Of a stretch of DNA of 64,000 nt, positions 1 to 8,469 are shown piece by piece. The translations under genes and the position numbers were made by a program. Origin of the DNA: DAHUXD01 sp963805495 (GTDB lineage: Bacteria; Acidobacteriota; Thermoanaerobaculia; UBA5066; Gp7-AA6); contig CAWDUQ010000001.1 in assembly GCA_963805495.1 (NCBI GenBank), positions 806,001 to 870,000 on the forward strand. Direction: 5' to 3'. The notes beneath the pieces are model-generated. The model saw only the letters and a program-made list of their open reading frames with translations. It was not told where the DNA came from and ran no database searches. Position 1 is the first letter of the stretch, and each line of letters begins with the position of its first letter.

Positions 1-2
1 CG

Positions 3-491
3 ACGCCCTACGATCTCGCGGCGAGTGCCCGCCACCTCGACACGGTCCTGGGGCGCGCGTACACCGGGAGGTTCCTCGCGACGCTCAAGGGGAAGGCCGT
101 GGAGGTCCGCTCCCGCTTCCCGGAGGCCGCCGGGAAAATCGACCTGCGCCGGGCCCTCGCGGCCCGCACGTTCTGGGAGTTCGACGACGCGGCCAACGCT
201 CCTCTCCACGGATTCGAAGGCGCCGACGATTACTATCGCCGCGCGAGCTCGCTCGGCTACCTGCCGGGAATCGCTGCGCCGACGCTGTGTCTTTCGGCCG
301 CGGACGACCCCTTCCTCCCGCGCGAGGCGCTCGAACGTGCGCGCCGGGCTGCTGCGCCGCCCGTAGAGTTTCTCGTCACTTCCCGCGGCGGCCACATCGG
401 GTTCGTTTCCGGTAGGGCTCCCTGGGACGCCCGCTACTGGGCGGAGAGGTTCGCGATCGACTGGGTCGCCGGCACCATTCGCGACCCGTGA
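3..491 (+). CDS. YheT-family alpha/beta hydrolase, C-terminal part
   Basis: The 5' end lies outside the window; 162 residues are visible. The reading begins with TPYDL and continues through a GFEG-x-DDYYRRAS stretch, a DDPFLP motif (Asp near visible residue 101) and GGHIGF (His near 131). These are the acid and base of the catalytic triad and fit the YheT/EMBL-type hydrolase family of uncertain carboxylesterase function. The nucleophile serine must lie upstream of the window. The stop codon is at 489-491, just before a hairpin terminator. The substrate is unknown. Confidence 0.85.
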   Translation, partial: TPYDLAASARHLDTVLGRAYTGRFLATLKGKAVEVRSRFPEAAGKIDLRRALAARTFWEFDDAANAPLHGFEGADDYYRRASSLGYLPGIAAPTLCLSAADDPFLPREALERARRAAAPPVEFLVTSRGGHIGFVSGRAPWDARYWAERFAIDWVAGTIRDP

Positions 492-498
492 AAGAGAA

Positions 499-522
499 AG
501 CCGGGGGCTCCTGCCCCCGGCT
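499..522 (-). terminator. Intrinsic terminator-like hairpin between convergent genes
   Basis: A perfect 10-bp stem (AGCCGGGGGC with GCCCCCGGCT) closes a 4-nt loop between two convergent genes. Read on the minus strand it is followed by a T-rich run (TTTCTCTTTC), so it best serves the small secreted protein gene. On the plus strand the tail is not T-rich. Confidence 0.7.
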
Positions 523-561
523 CGAAACGGGCGAAGAAATCCTACGAAGCCTGGTGAGGGT

Positions 562-906
562 TTAGTAGGGCTTCTTCGTCACGTCGATTGCGTTCGCGAC
601 TGTCCGACCGGACTCCTCGTTGGTCTCGATGGAGACCATGGAGCCGACCTTCAGGTCTCCGTTGACCTTGGTCGAGCCGGTCCAGTAGACCGTGACTTCC
701 CGGCCGCTGGCCTCGTCCTTCATGACGAAGCTCTTCGCCGCGTTGTCGATCGAGGTGACCGATCCGCGCATTGTCTTGGCCGGCGCCTGAGCGGACTGCG
801 AGACGGCCGACGCATCCTGCGGATCGCGCGGCTTGTCCTGGGGCGTGGCCACGGCTGCCGCCGCGACGGCGGAAGCGATCGCCGCAGAGAGAAGAATCTT
901 CTTCAT
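562..906 (-). CDS. Small secreted protein, unknown function
   Basis: This is a 114-residue protein with a clear signal peptide (MKK followed by an Ala-rich hydrophobic stretch, cleavage likely around residue 20). The mature part starts with a charged, flexible 25-residue stretch. It then forms one compact domain with alternating strands (TMRGSVTSID..., REVTVYW..., VGSMVSIE...) that looks like a small OB-like beta barrel of the kind seen in DUF5666-type proteins. That resemblance is my inference. The start is well supported by AAGGAGG seven bases upstream of the ATG. The gene stands alone between glgC and the hydrolase. Confidence 0.7.
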   Translation of the reverse strand: MKKILLSAAIASAVAAAAVATPQDKPRDPQDASAVSQSAQAPAKTMRGSVTSIDNAAKSFVMKDEASGREVTVYWTGSTKVNGDLKVGSMVSIETNEESGRTVANAIDVTKKPY

Positions 907-1014
907 CGAAACCTCCTTAATGGAAGGGTGTCCTCACCGAGAGGCACCCGAGGAAGAGTCTCTTTTGCAATCGGCAGGCCAGCGGGATCCGGTGGCCGAA
1001 GAGGACCGGGTGGG

Positions 1015-2283
1015 CTAGGCGGTCCCGGACACCGGCTTGCGGCGCGGCGCGCGCCTGCGGGGGGCCTGGACGAACTGCTCGGCGGTGACGTCCGTGTGGA
1101 TGACGGTCCCGCGGCGGACCGTGGCGCCGTCGGGGATCTCGGCGTTCTTGCCGATGGTCGTGATGCCGACGCCGTCGGCCGGCCTCTCCCCGCGCGCGAC
1201 TTTGCCGATGCGGGCACGGCGCCCGATGCGCACCGCCTTGTCGACGATCGCGCGCTCGACCTTCGCCCCGGCGTCGATCCAGGTGTCCGTCAGGATGACC
1301 GACTCGCGGATCCACGCGTCGGGACCGACGAAGACTCCGGGGGAGAGGATGCTCCGCTCCACGCGCGCCCCGGCCGAGATGATGCAACCGTCGGTGATCA
1401 TGCTGTCGCGGATCGCGGCGCCGCTGTGGATCGATACGGGCGGCCGCTCCTCGGAGCGCGTGTGGATGATCCAGGCACGGTCGTTCAGGTCGACGGGCGG
1501 CGGCGTCTTCAAAAGGTCCATCTGGGTCTGCCAGTAGGCCTCGGTCGTCCCGACGTCGACCCAGTAGCCCTGGAACGGGTAGGCGAAGACGCGCTGGCCG
1601 GCCGAGATCATGCGGGGAAGGATGTCCTTGCCGAAATCGTGCGACGAGTCGCGACGCTTGGAGTCCTCCGTCAGAACCTGCGCGAGCATGGTGCGGCCGA
1701 AAACGTAAATGCCCATGGACGCGAGCGTTCCGGGCGGGTCGGCCGGCTTCTCGACGAATTTCGTGACGCGCTGGTTCTCGTCGGTCGAGAGGATGCCCAT
1801 GCGCGTGGCCTCGTCGCGCGTCACGTTCAGCGTCGCCATCGTGCAGTCGGCCTGTTTCTCGAGGTGGAACGCGACGAGCCACCCGTAGTTCATCTTGTAG
1901 ATGTGGTCACCGGAGAGGACGAGGATCAGGTCCGGCGAGCCGCGCTCCACGAAGGAGAGGTTCTGGGTGATGGCGTCGGCCGTTCCCTTGTACCAGTCGG
2001 TCACCGAGCGCCCGCGGTAGGGCTGGTAGATCTGAACGCCGCCGGTAAACCCGCGGTCGAGGTCCCAGGGGCGTCCCGAGGCGATGTGCTCGTTCAGGGA
2101 GTGCGGCCGGTACTGGGTCAGGATCATCACGTCCGAGATGCCGGAGTTGACGCAGTTGGAGAGCGTGAAGTCGATGATCCGGTACTTGCCGGCGAAGGGC
2201 ACGGCGGGCTTGGCGCGCTTTTCCGTCAGCACGCCGAGGCGCGAACCTTCGCCGCCGGCGAGGATCACCGCCCGGGCCCTCAT
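1015..2283 (-). CDS. glgC: Glucose-1-phosphate adenylyltransferase
   Basis: GlgC makes ADP-glucose from glucose-1-phosphate and ATP, the committed step of glycogen synthesis. The 422-residue length is normal. The N-terminus carries the nucleotidyltransferase signature LAGGEGSRL (8-16) followed by RAKPAVPFAGKYRIIDF. Further on are SGDHIYKMNY, a FVEKP loop and DVGTTEAYW. The last 120 residues show the hexapeptide spacing of the left-handed beta helix (for example IHSGAAI, ISAGARV, IGKNAEI). It starts 10 bases after the glgA stop, so the two form an operon. Confidence 0.97.
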   Translation of the reverse strand: MRARAVILAGGEGSRLGVLTEKRAKPAVPFAGKYRIIDFTLSNCVNSGISDVMILTQYRPHSLNEHIASGRPWDLDRGFTGGVQIYQPYRGRSVTDWYKGTADAITQNLSFVERGSPDLILVLSGDHIYKMNYGWLVAFHLEKQADCTMATLNVTRDEATRMGILSTDENQRVTKFVEKPADPPGTLASMGIYVFGRTMLAQVLTEDSKRRDSSHDFGKDILPRMISAGQRVFAYPFQGYWVDVGTTEAYWQTQMDLLKTPPPVDLNDRAWIIHTRSEERPPVSIHSGAAIRDSMITDGCIISAGARVERSILSPGVFVGPDAWIRESVILTDTWIDAGAKVERAIVDKAVRIGRRARIGKVARGERPADGVGITTIGKNAEIPDGATVRRGTVIHTDVTAEQFVQAPRRRAPRRKPVSGTA

Positions 2284-2293
2284 CGGCTGGGGC

Positions 2294-3730
2294 CTACCCC
2301 GGCGAGCGCGTCGCCCGGGCGCGCTCGTAGAGGGCGGCGTACTCCTTCGCGGACCGCGACCAGGAGAAGTCGCGGGCCATGCCGTTCTTCTGCAGCTCGA
2401 GCCATCGGGCGGGCTGAGCGTACACCTTCAACGCGCGCTCGAGAGCGTCCCAGAGCGCCCAGGGATGGAATTCGTCGAACATCAGTCCGGTACCGCCGGG
2501 ATCGCCGGCGTCGGTCACGGTGTCGGCGAGGCCTCCCGTCCGGCGCGCGACCGGGACGCAGCCGTAGCGCATGCCGATCATCTGCGCGAGCCCGCAGGGC
2601 TCGTAGCGCGACGGGAGAAGAAGGGCGTCCGCCCCCGCATAGACCCGGCGGGCGTACCGCGCGTCGAAGCGCAGGCGCACGCTCGCGCGCCGGGGGTAGC
2701 GCATCTCGAATTCCGCGTACTCGTGCTCGAGGTTCGGGTCGCCGGTCCCCAGCAGCACGAACTGCCCGCCGCGCTCGAGCCAGCGGCGCACGGCCGGGGC
2801 GGCGATGTCGAACCCTTTCTCCCGGACCAGGCGCGACACGACCGCGAGAAGCGGCATCCGCGGGTCTTTCTCGAGGCCGGCCTCCTCCTGGAGCGCCGCC
2901 TTGTTCTTCCAACGCTCGGAAAGCGTTGCCGCGTCGAATGGAACGGCGATGTCGGGATCGACGGACGGGTTCCACGAATCGACGTCGATGCCGTTCAGGA
3001 TCCCGGAAAGCCGGTCTGCCCTCAGCCGCAGGACCCCGTCGAGCCCGTGCCCGCCCTCGGTGGAGAGGATTTCGCGGGCGTAGGTCGGAGAGACCGTGGA
3101 GAGGAAATCGGCGCCGAGGATGCCGAGCCCCATCAGCGAGTCCCGGTAGTCCGGGGGCAGTGCGTCGAGGGCGTCGTTCTGGCGGAGCTTGTAGTCGCCG
3201 AGGAACCGACCCGCGCCCTGCGCCGCGTAGGGCAGGTTGTGGATGGTGAAGACCGAGCCGACGTCGCGAAAGAACGGGTTCTCGCGCCCCTCCGTATGGA
3301 GCCACCAGACGGCCGGACCGGTGTGCGAGTCGTGCGCGTGGACGACATCCGGTTTCCACGACGTCGCCTCCGAAGACCACAGAGCCGCGAGCGAGAAGAA
3401 GACGAACTTGGGGCCGTCTTCCTCGATCGAGCGTCCGTAGATCCAGCGGTCCTGGGGGATCGGAGGACCGGTGACGAGGTGGACGGGCGTGCCGTCGGAC
3501 TCGGTCTGCCAGACCTCGGCGCGTTCTTCGCCGCCGAGCGTGTAGACCGGAAACTGCGCCACGCGCAGGGGTTGGTAGCGCGCCCAGTCGATCGACCCGT
3601 AGCCCGGGATGACGACACGAACCTCGTGTCCGAGCGCGGCGAGTGCGCGTGGGAGCGAACCGACGACGTCCGCGAGTCCCCCGACCTTGGCCAGCGGGGC
3701 TGCTTCCGCCGCCAGCATCAGGATCCGCAT
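2294..3730 (-). CDS. glgA: Glycogen synthase (ADP-glucose type)
   Basis: GlgA transfers glucose from ADP-glucose to the growing alpha-1,4-glucan. The 478-residue protein has the GT5 N-terminal motif KVGGLADVVGSLPRAL (Lys15 binds ADP-glucose), an internal IDVDSWNPSVD signature and the C-terminal nucleotide-binding loop RYEPCGLAQMIGMRYG followed by RRTGGLADTV. It is first in a two-gene operon with glgC and divergent from the RRM protein gene. No branching enzyme or phosphorylase gene is in the window. Confidence 0.97.
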   Translation of the reverse strand: MRILMLAAEAAPLAKVGGLADVVGSLPRALAALGHEVRVVIPGYGSIDWARYQPLRVAQFPVYTLGGEERAEVWQTESDGTPVHLVTGPPIPQDRWIYGRSIEEDGPKFVFFSLAALWSSEATSWKPDVVHAHDSHTGPAVWWLHTEGRENPFFRDVGSVFTIHNLPYAAQGAGRFLGDYKLRQNDALDALPPDYRDSLMGLGILGADFLSTVSPTYAREILSTEGGHGLDGVLRLRADRLSGILNGIDVDSWNPSVDPDIAVPFDAATLSERWKNKAALQEEAGLEKDPRMPLLAVVSRLVREKGFDIAAPAVRRWLERGGQFVLLGTGDPNLEHEYAEFEMRYPRRASVRLRFDARYARRVYAGADALLLPSRYEPCGLAQMIGMRYGCVPVARRTGGLADTVTDAGDPGGTGLMFDEFHPWALWDALERALKVYAQPARWLELQKNGMARDFSWSRSAKEYAALYERARATRSPG

Positions 3731-3870
3731 TTGCGGGCATTATGGCCCACGCCCCCGGAGGCCGGCGCCTCTCGTCCCGCATGCTATGCTTTTGAGGTTC
3801 TCGTCCGCTCGCCCCATTCCGGGCCCCTGCCCGAATCCCGAACGGTACGAAGCGAGAAGGCGTGAGGGTG

Positions 3871-3905
3871 CCTCGGCGGGCCCTTCCGTCCGAACGTCGC
3901 CGAGG
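3871..3905 (+). promoter_or_regulatory. Inverted repeat in the RRM-gene leader
   Basis: An 8-bp perfect inverted repeat, CCTCGGCG (3871-3878) and CGCCGAGG (3898-3905), lies 25-59 bases before the start of the RRM protein gene and would fold into a hairpin in its 5' leader. The divergent gap to glgA is 199 bases. A role in controlling the RRM gene, for example cold response or autoregulation, is inference only. Confidence 0.3.
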
Positions 3906-3929
3906 GTTCGGAGCATTCGAAAGGGCAGA

Positions 3930-4241
3930 ATGATGAAGCTTTACGTGGGCAACCTTTCCTACAACGCGGGCGAAAACGACCTGCGAGACCTCTTCTCGGC
4001 CTATGGCGCCGTGGAGTCCGTCGCGGTCATCACCGATCGCGACACCGGGCGTTCCAAGGGCTTTGGATTCGTCGAGTTCGCCAACGACGCGGAGGGCCAG
4101 GCCGCGATCGCCGGTTTGAACGGCAAGGAAGTCTCCGGACGCGCCCTGACGGTCTCGCTGGCCCGTCCCAAGACCGAGGGCGGCGGCGGCGGCGGACGCG
4201 GCGGCTACGGCGGCGGCGGCGGACGGGGAAACCGTTATTGA
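3930..4241 (+). CDS. RRM-domain RNA-binding protein, glycine-rich tail
   Basis: This small single-stranded-RNA-binding protein has one RNA recognition motif and a Gly/Arg tail, like cyanobacterial Rbp proteins and plant glycine-rich RNA-binding proteins. RNP2 is LYVGNL (4-9) and RNP1 is KGFGFVEF (43-50), both intact with their aromatic residues. Residues 82-103 are almost only Gly with Arg and Tyr. Two adjacent ATGs (3930, 3933) follow an AAGGG ribosome-binding sequence, and either could be used. Bacterial proteins of this type are often cold-induced RNA chaperones. The neighbouring desaturase fits such a role, but regulation was not shown here. Confidence 0.93.
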   Translation: MMKLYVGNLSYNAGENDLRDLFSAYGAVESVAVITDRDTGRSKGFGFVEFANDAEGQAAIAGLNGKEVSGRALTVSLARPKTEGGGGGGRGGYGGGGGRGNRY

Positions 4242-4284
4242 GTCGCGAACGCGGCACGGCCGAATGCGGCCGGGGAGTGTCCCG

Positions 4285-4587
4285 ATGAACCACGATTGGA
4301 AGATTCGAGTCCAGGCGGCCGGACGTACTCCGTACGTCTTCAAGGCGACGTTCGTCGGGCGCGACTCGGGCCGCGACGAAGGTTCGCTCGACGTCCGTTA
4401 CCTCTACGGCGACGGCGACCTCGCGGTCCTGCTCGAGGACCTCGGCGCCGGCGCGCCCGAGATCTGCAGCCTGATCGAGACACTCCAGCGGAAACCGAGC
4501 GCCGAGATCGCCGTGGACGTGACCGAAGAGGCGATGGAAATGCTGGCGAACGGACGGCTGCCGGGGCAGAGAGAAGGACGGGCGTGA
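4285..4587 (+). CDS. Conserved-looking hypothetical protein (100 aa)
   Basis: I do not recognise this family. The protein is acidic and soluble, with an N-terminal beta-rich part (WKIRVQAAG..., YVFKATFVG), a central stretch GDGDLAVLLEDLG and a helical C-terminus (TEEAMEMLANGRL). The ATG at 4285 is chosen because GGGGAG lies 8 bases upstream; the in-frame ATG at 4264 has no ribosome-binding site. Its TGA overlaps the GTG start of the desaturase by four bases (GTGA), which implies translational coupling with that gene. Confidence 0.6.
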   Translation: MNHDWKIRVQAAGRTPYVFKATFVGRDSGRDEGSLDVRYLYGDGDLAVLLEDLGAGAPEICSLIETLQRKPSAEIAVDVTEEAMEMLANGRLPGQREGRA

Positions 4588-5666
4588 GCGAGCGCAAGAA
4601 AGACTGGGTCCGAATCGCCTTTTTCGTCCTCTCGCCGGTCGTCGGCATCCTCGGCACGGCCGCCTGGGCCGTGACGCACGGGGTTCAGTGGTGGCAGCCG
4701 GCGCTCTTCTTCGTGCTCTACGCCTGCGTCGGTGTCTCGGTAACGGCGGGCTACCACCGCCTCTTCGCGCATCGCACCTACGAGTGCCATCCGGCCGTCC
4801 AGGCCTTCTACCTGTTCTTCGGCGCCATGGCGCTGCAGAACTCGATCCTGAACTGGGCCTCCGACCACCGCCTGCATCATCGCTACGTCGATCACGACTG
4901 GGACCCCTACAACATCCAGAGGGGCGGCTGGTGGGCCCACATCGTGTGGATCTTCTACAAGAGCCCGGCCGACCGGAAGTTCGACGACGTCCCGGATCTG
5001 CAGAAGAATCCCCTCGTGCGGCTCCAGTTTCGCTTCTCGAACCTCATCGGCATCGGATTCGGCCTCGGGATCCCGACCCTGATCGGCTGGGCGTTCGGCG
5101 ATCCGCTCGGCGGACTGCTGTGGGGTGGATTCCTGCGCGTCGTCGTGATTCACCACACGACCTTCTTCGTCAACTCGATCGCGCACCTCTACGGCACGCG
5201 ACCCTACACCGAGGAGAACTCGGCGCGGGACAACCCCTGGGTGGCGCTCGTGACCAACGGCGAGGGGTACCACAACTTCCACCACCGCTTCCCGACGGAC
5301 TTCCGCAACGGGCTGCGCTGGTACCAGTGGGACCCGAGCAAGTGGTGGATCCGCGGTCTCGCCGCCGTCAGGCTGGCCCGGCGCCTGCGCCGCACGCCCG
5401 CCCTGGTGATCGAGCGCTCGCGCCTGCAGACGGCGATGGGCCGGGCGGAGAAGGAGCTCGTCTCGGCGCCGTCGTATCTGACCGAAGCGATCCAGAACCG
5501 CCTCGAGTCCGCCCATCACTCGCTCGAACGCGCGGCCGCGCTCTGGAGCGAGGTCTCCGAGAAGCGGCGCAAGGACTGGAAGGAATACCGGGAGCACCTC
5601 GCGCTCGCGCGCGGCCACTGGCGCGAGGCTCTTCGGCTCCTCGCCCGGGTCCCCGAAGGGGCCTAG
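4584..5666 (+). CDS. Acyl-CoA / fatty acid delta-9-type desaturase
   Basis: This integral-membrane di-iron desaturase introduces a double bond into acyl chains. All three histidine boxes are present: HRLFAH (58-63), HRLHH (95-99) and HNFHH (230-234). Hydrophobic segments lie around 10-30, 38-56 and 150-190. Residues past 260 form an extra, charged helical tail of about 100 residues that is longer than in minimal desaturases. The start is a GTG at 4584 overlapping the previous stop. An upstream in-frame extension exists but would be out-of-frame coding across the previous gene. Partner reductase genes are not nearby. Confidence 0.92.
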   Translation: MSERKKDWVRIAFFVLSPVVGILGTAAWAVTHGVQWWQPALFFVLYACVGVSVTAGYHRLFAHRTYECHPAVQAFYLFFGAMALQNSILNWASDHRLHHRYVDHDWDPYNIQRGGWWAHIVWIFYKSPADRKFDDVPDLQKNPLVRLQFRFSNLIGIGFGLGIPTLIGWAFGDPLGGLLWGGFLRVVVIHHTTFFVNSIAHLYGTRPYTEENSARDNPWVALVTNGEGYHNFHHRFPTDFRNGLRWYQWDPSKWWIRGLAAVRLARRLRRTPALVIERSRLQTAMGRAEKELVSAPSYLTEAIQNRLESAHHSLERAAALWSEVSEKRRKDWKEYREHLALARGHWREALRLLARVPEGA

Positions 5667-5692
5667 CAAGACCGCCCCGGCCGGGCGGCCCT

Positions 5693-6169
5693 TCAGGCCT
5701 GCGGCGAGTAGGTCGGGAGGGCCATCGAGCCGGCGCGCCAGTCGTTCATTTCGGGCTCGCTGCGGAGCAGGTCCTTGAGCGTGATCTTCCCGAGGACCTC
5801 GTCCACGGCCTTCTGGACGCGCCGCCAGACGGAGCGGATCGAGCAGTCGGGCATGTGGGTGCAGAGCTGCTCGAGGCCGGAGTAGCCGTCGCAGAACGCC
5901 GGCTCGTAGAGGCGGCCGCCAAGCGTCGCGAGCACGTGGCCGACGACGATCTCCTCGGCCGGCCGGGAGAGGGCGTAGCCGCCCGACTGGCCCCGGGTCG
6001 ACGTGACGAAGCCGCCGCGCCGCAGGATGCGCATCATCTTCGCGACGTTCGGCTCGGAGATCCCCTCGGCCCGCGAGAGCTCCGGGATCGTCAGGCTCGC
6101 GCCGCCGCCGCCCCGGCCCACCCGGAGGAGGCAACGCAGACCGTACTCTTCCTGCGAAGTCAGTTTCAT
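5693..6169 (-). CDS. Rrf2-family Fe-S-sensing transcription regulator
   Basis: A winged-helix DNA-binding domain fills residues 1-85 (MKLTSQEEYGLRCLL..., then SEPNVAKMMRILRRGGFV and RGQSGGYALSRP). It is followed by three cysteines, Cys93, Cys103 and Cys109, in the place where IscR/SufR-type regulators bind a [2Fe-2S] cluster. The spacing (C-x9-C-x5-C) differs slightly from Escherichia coli IscR. It is the last gene of the suf operon, 16 bases after sufT, so the regulator is made with the pathway it probably controls. I infer feedback repression or activation of the sufB promoter. Confidence 0.88.
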   Translation of the reverse strand: MKLTSQEEYGLRCLLRVGRGGGGASLTIPELSRAEGISEPNVAKMMRILRRGGFVTSTRGQSGGYALSRPAEEIVVGHVLATLGGRLYEPAFCDGYSGLEQLCTHMPDCSIRSVWRRVQKAVDEVLGKITLKDLLRSEPEMNDWRAGSMALPTYSPQA

Positions 6170-6185
6170 GCCGCGCGATCTCCGA

Positions 6186-6731
6186 TCACATCATTCCGAG
6201 CTGCAGCTTGGCCGCGTCCGACATCATCTGGAGGCTCCACGGCGGATCGAAGACGACCTGGACATCCGCCTCGGCGATGCCGGGCACCGTCAGGAGCTTT
6301 CCGATGATGTCCTCGCGGAGCACGTCGCCCATGCCGCAGCCGGGCGCCGTGAGCGTGAACTTCACGTCGATCTTCTGGCCGCCGGCTTCGAGCGGCGACA
6401 GGGCCAGGGCGTACACGAGGCCGAGGTCCACGATGTTGACCGGGATCTCGGGGTCGAAGCACGTGCGGAGCTGGTCCCAGGCCAGCTCCTCCGTGGTCTT
6501 GCCCTCGGCAGCGGCGGCGTCGACTGCGGCGACCGTCTCGCCGATGGCGTCCGCATCCTTGCCGTCCACCCGGGCGAGAAACCCGACCGGCGTCATCACG
6601 GTGTAGCTGCCCCCGAGCGACTGGGTGATGATGACCGGGTCCCCGGCCTTCAGCGTGATCGGCGTTCCGCTCGGGATCTCCCGCGCGGGAACGTCGCGCG
6701 ACACGGTGGCTTCCTTTCGCATCTGCATCAT
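6186..6731 (-). CDS. sufT: Fe-S assembly protein SufT (DUF59/MIP18 domain, long form)
   Basis: SufT assists Fe-S cluster maturation or delivery. The 181-residue protein has an N-terminal beta-rich region (residues 10-60, REIPSGTPITLKAGDPVII) typical of the long SufT form. It continues with a DUF59 domain carrying FDPEIPVNIVDLGLVY (92-107), a conserved Cys132 in APGCGMGDVL and the closing FDPPWSLQMMSD. Its ATG overlaps the sufU stop by four bases (ATGA). It is placed between sufU and the Rrf2 regulator gene. Confidence 0.92.
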   Translation of the reverse strand: MMQMRKEATVSRDVPAREIPSGTPITLKAGDPVIITQSLGGSYTVMTPVGFLARVDGKDADAIGETVAAVDAAAAEGKTTEELAWDQLRTCFDPEIPVNIVDLGLVYALALSPLEAGGQKIDVKFTLTAPGCGMGDVLREDIIGKLLTVPGIAEADVQVVFDPPWSLQMMSDAAKLQLGMM

Positions 6732-7213
6732 GCCCCCCCGCTGCCCGTGTGCGGGCCCTCGGACTCGGTCGACACCGTGGCGCCGTCGCTCTGGAGCGCG
6801 GCCTTCAACGTGTGCCACGGCAGCGTCGCGCACTTGACCCGCACGGGGTACTCGCGCACGCCCGAGAACACCTCGAGCTTGCCGAGGTCGGGCGCTCCAT
6901 CGGCCTGGCCCTTCTGTCCCGTGATGAGGTCGTGGAACCGCTCGAAGAGGGCTTCGGCTTCGGCGCGCGTCTTGCCCTTCACGCTCTCGGTCATCATCGA
7001 GGCCGAGGCGGTCGAAATCGCGCAGCCGGCGCCCTGGAAGGCCACCTCGCGCAGCCGGTCGCCGTCGAGCGTCAGGTAGACGATCTCCCGGTCGCCGCAG
7101 AGCGGGTTGTACCCCTCGGCCTGGCGGTTCGCGCCGGCGAGGGCGTGGAAGTTCCGCGGCCGCTTGCTGTGGTCGAGGATGACTTCCTGGTACAGGTCGC
7201 GCAGGTCGGACAT
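6728..7213 (-). CDS. sufU: Fe-S scaffold / sulfur-transfer protein SufU
   Basis: SufU receives persulfide sulfur from SufS and passes it to the SufBCD scaffold. The 161-residue protein has the IscU-fold ligands Cys39 and Asp41 (PLCGD), Cys64 (GAGCAIS) and Cys128 (VKCATLPWH). The insertion before the third cysteine (around residues 98-112) marks the zinc-binding SufU type rather than IscU. The start overlaps the sufS stop (ATGA). The C-terminal tail after residue 145 is short and disordered. Confidence 0.94.
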   Translation of the reverse strand: MSDLRDLYQEVILDHSKRPRNFHALAGANRQAEGYNPLCGDREIVYLTLDGDRLREVAFQGAGCAISTASASMMTESVKGKTRAEAEALFERFHDLITGQKGQADGAPDLGKLEVFSGVREYPVRVKCATLPWHTLKAALQSDGATVSTESEGPHTGSGGA

Positions 7214-8469
7214 CAGCGGAACATCCCGATGACTTTGTGGATCGCCGCGGCAAGGGCATCGACCTCGCCGCGCGTGTTGTAGAGACCGAAGGACGCGCGC
7301 GCGGTCGCCGGGAGACCGTAGCGGTCCATGACGGGCTGGGCGCAGTGATGGCCGGTCCGGATCGCGACACCCTCGCGGTCGAGCACCGTGCCGATGTCGT
7401 GGGGGTGGATGTCCTCGAGCACGAAGGACAGCACACCCGCCTTCTCGCGCGCCGTGCCGACCACGCGCAGCCCGGGGATTGCCGAGAGCGTTTCGGTCGC
7501 GTAGATCAGAAGATCGCGCTCGTGCGCCTCGATCGCCGGCAGGCCGAGCGCCCCGACGTAGTCGAGGGCGGCGCCGAACGCGATTCCGCCCGCGATGTTG
7601 GGCGTGCCGGCCTCGAACTTGTAGGGAAGCTCGTTGTACGTCGTCTTCTCGAAGGTCACGGAACGGATCATGTCGCCGCCGCCCTGGTACGGCGGCATCG
7701 ACTCGAGGAGCGCGGTCTTGCCGTACAGCACGCCGACGCCCGTCGGACCGTAGATCTTGTGGCTCGAGAATGCGTAGAAGTCGCAGTCGAGGGCGCGCAC
7801 GTCGACCGGCATCCGCGGGGCCGCCTGCGCCCCGTCGACGAAGAAGACGGCGCCGACCGAGTGCGCGAGCTCCGCGATCCGGCGGACCGGGAGAATCGTT
7901 CCGAGGGCGTTCGAGAGATGGGCGACCGAGACGATCTTCGTGCGCGGCGACAGCAGCTTCTCGAAGGCCGCGAGATCGACGTCGCCTTCCTCGGTCAGCG
8001 GCGCGACGGCGAGCCGCGCGCCCTTCTCCTCGCACAGCATCTGCCAGGGGACGATGTTCGAGTGATGCTCCAGTCCCGTGATCAGGACCTCGTCCCCGGC
8101 GCCCACGCGCCGGCGGCCGAGCGTCTGCGCCACGAGGTTCACGGCCTCGGTCGTTCCCCGCACGAACACGATCTCGTGCGCGGCCGCGGCGTTGACGAAC
8201 GCCCGCGCCTTCTCGCGCGCCGCATCGTAGGCGTCGGTCGTGTGGACCGAGAGCCAGTGCACGCCCCGGTGGATGTTGGCGTAGCAGGTCTCGTAGACGC
8301 GGCGCTCGGCGTCGATCACCGCCGAGGGCTTCTGTGCCGACGCCGCGTTGTCGAGGTAGACGAGGGGTTTTCCGTAGACCTTGGTCGCGAGGATCGGAAA
8401 GTCCCGCCGGACCGCGGCGACGTCGTAGGCGATGGAATTCCGTGGGGTCTCGCCGACGACCGTGCTCAC
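7213..8469 (-). CDS. sufS: Cysteine desulfurase SufS
   Basis: SufS is a PLP enzyme that converts cysteine to alanine and a protein-bound persulfide. The 418-residue, group II desulfurase carries the PLP lysine Lys238 in FSSHKIYGPTG, and the catalytic Cys376 in RTGHHCAQP. The His in LEHHSN and Asp212 in VDGAQA complete the cofactor site. The gene sits between sufD and sufU with four-base overlaps on both sides, which points to strong translational coupling. Confidence 0.97.
   Translation of the reverse strand: MSTVVGETPRNSIAYDVAAVRRDFPILATKVYGKPLVYLDNAASAQKPSAVIDAERRVYETCYANIHRGVHWLSVHTTDAYDAAREKARAFVNAAAAHEIVFVRGTTEAVNLVAQTLGRRRVGAGDEVLITGLEHHSNIVPWQMLCEEKGARLAVAPLTEEGDVDLAAFEKLLSPRTKIVSVAHLSNALGTILPVRRIAELAHSVGAVFFVDGAQAAPRMPVDVRALDCDFYAFSSHKIYGPTGVGVLYGKTALLESMPPYQGGGDMIRSVTFEKTTYNELPYKFEAGTPNIAGGIAFGAALDYVGALGLPAIEAHERDLLIYATETLSAIPGLRVVGTAREKAGVLSFVLEDIHPHDIGTVLDREGVAIRTGHHCAQPVMDRYGLPATARASFGLYNTRGEVDALAAAIHKVIGMFR

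Noticed and set aside
928..3249. Very long open frame on the plus strand opposite glgC-glgA
   Set aside because: It mirrors the codon pattern of the GC-rich genes on the other strand, shows no domain and has low-complexity Arg/Gly composition.
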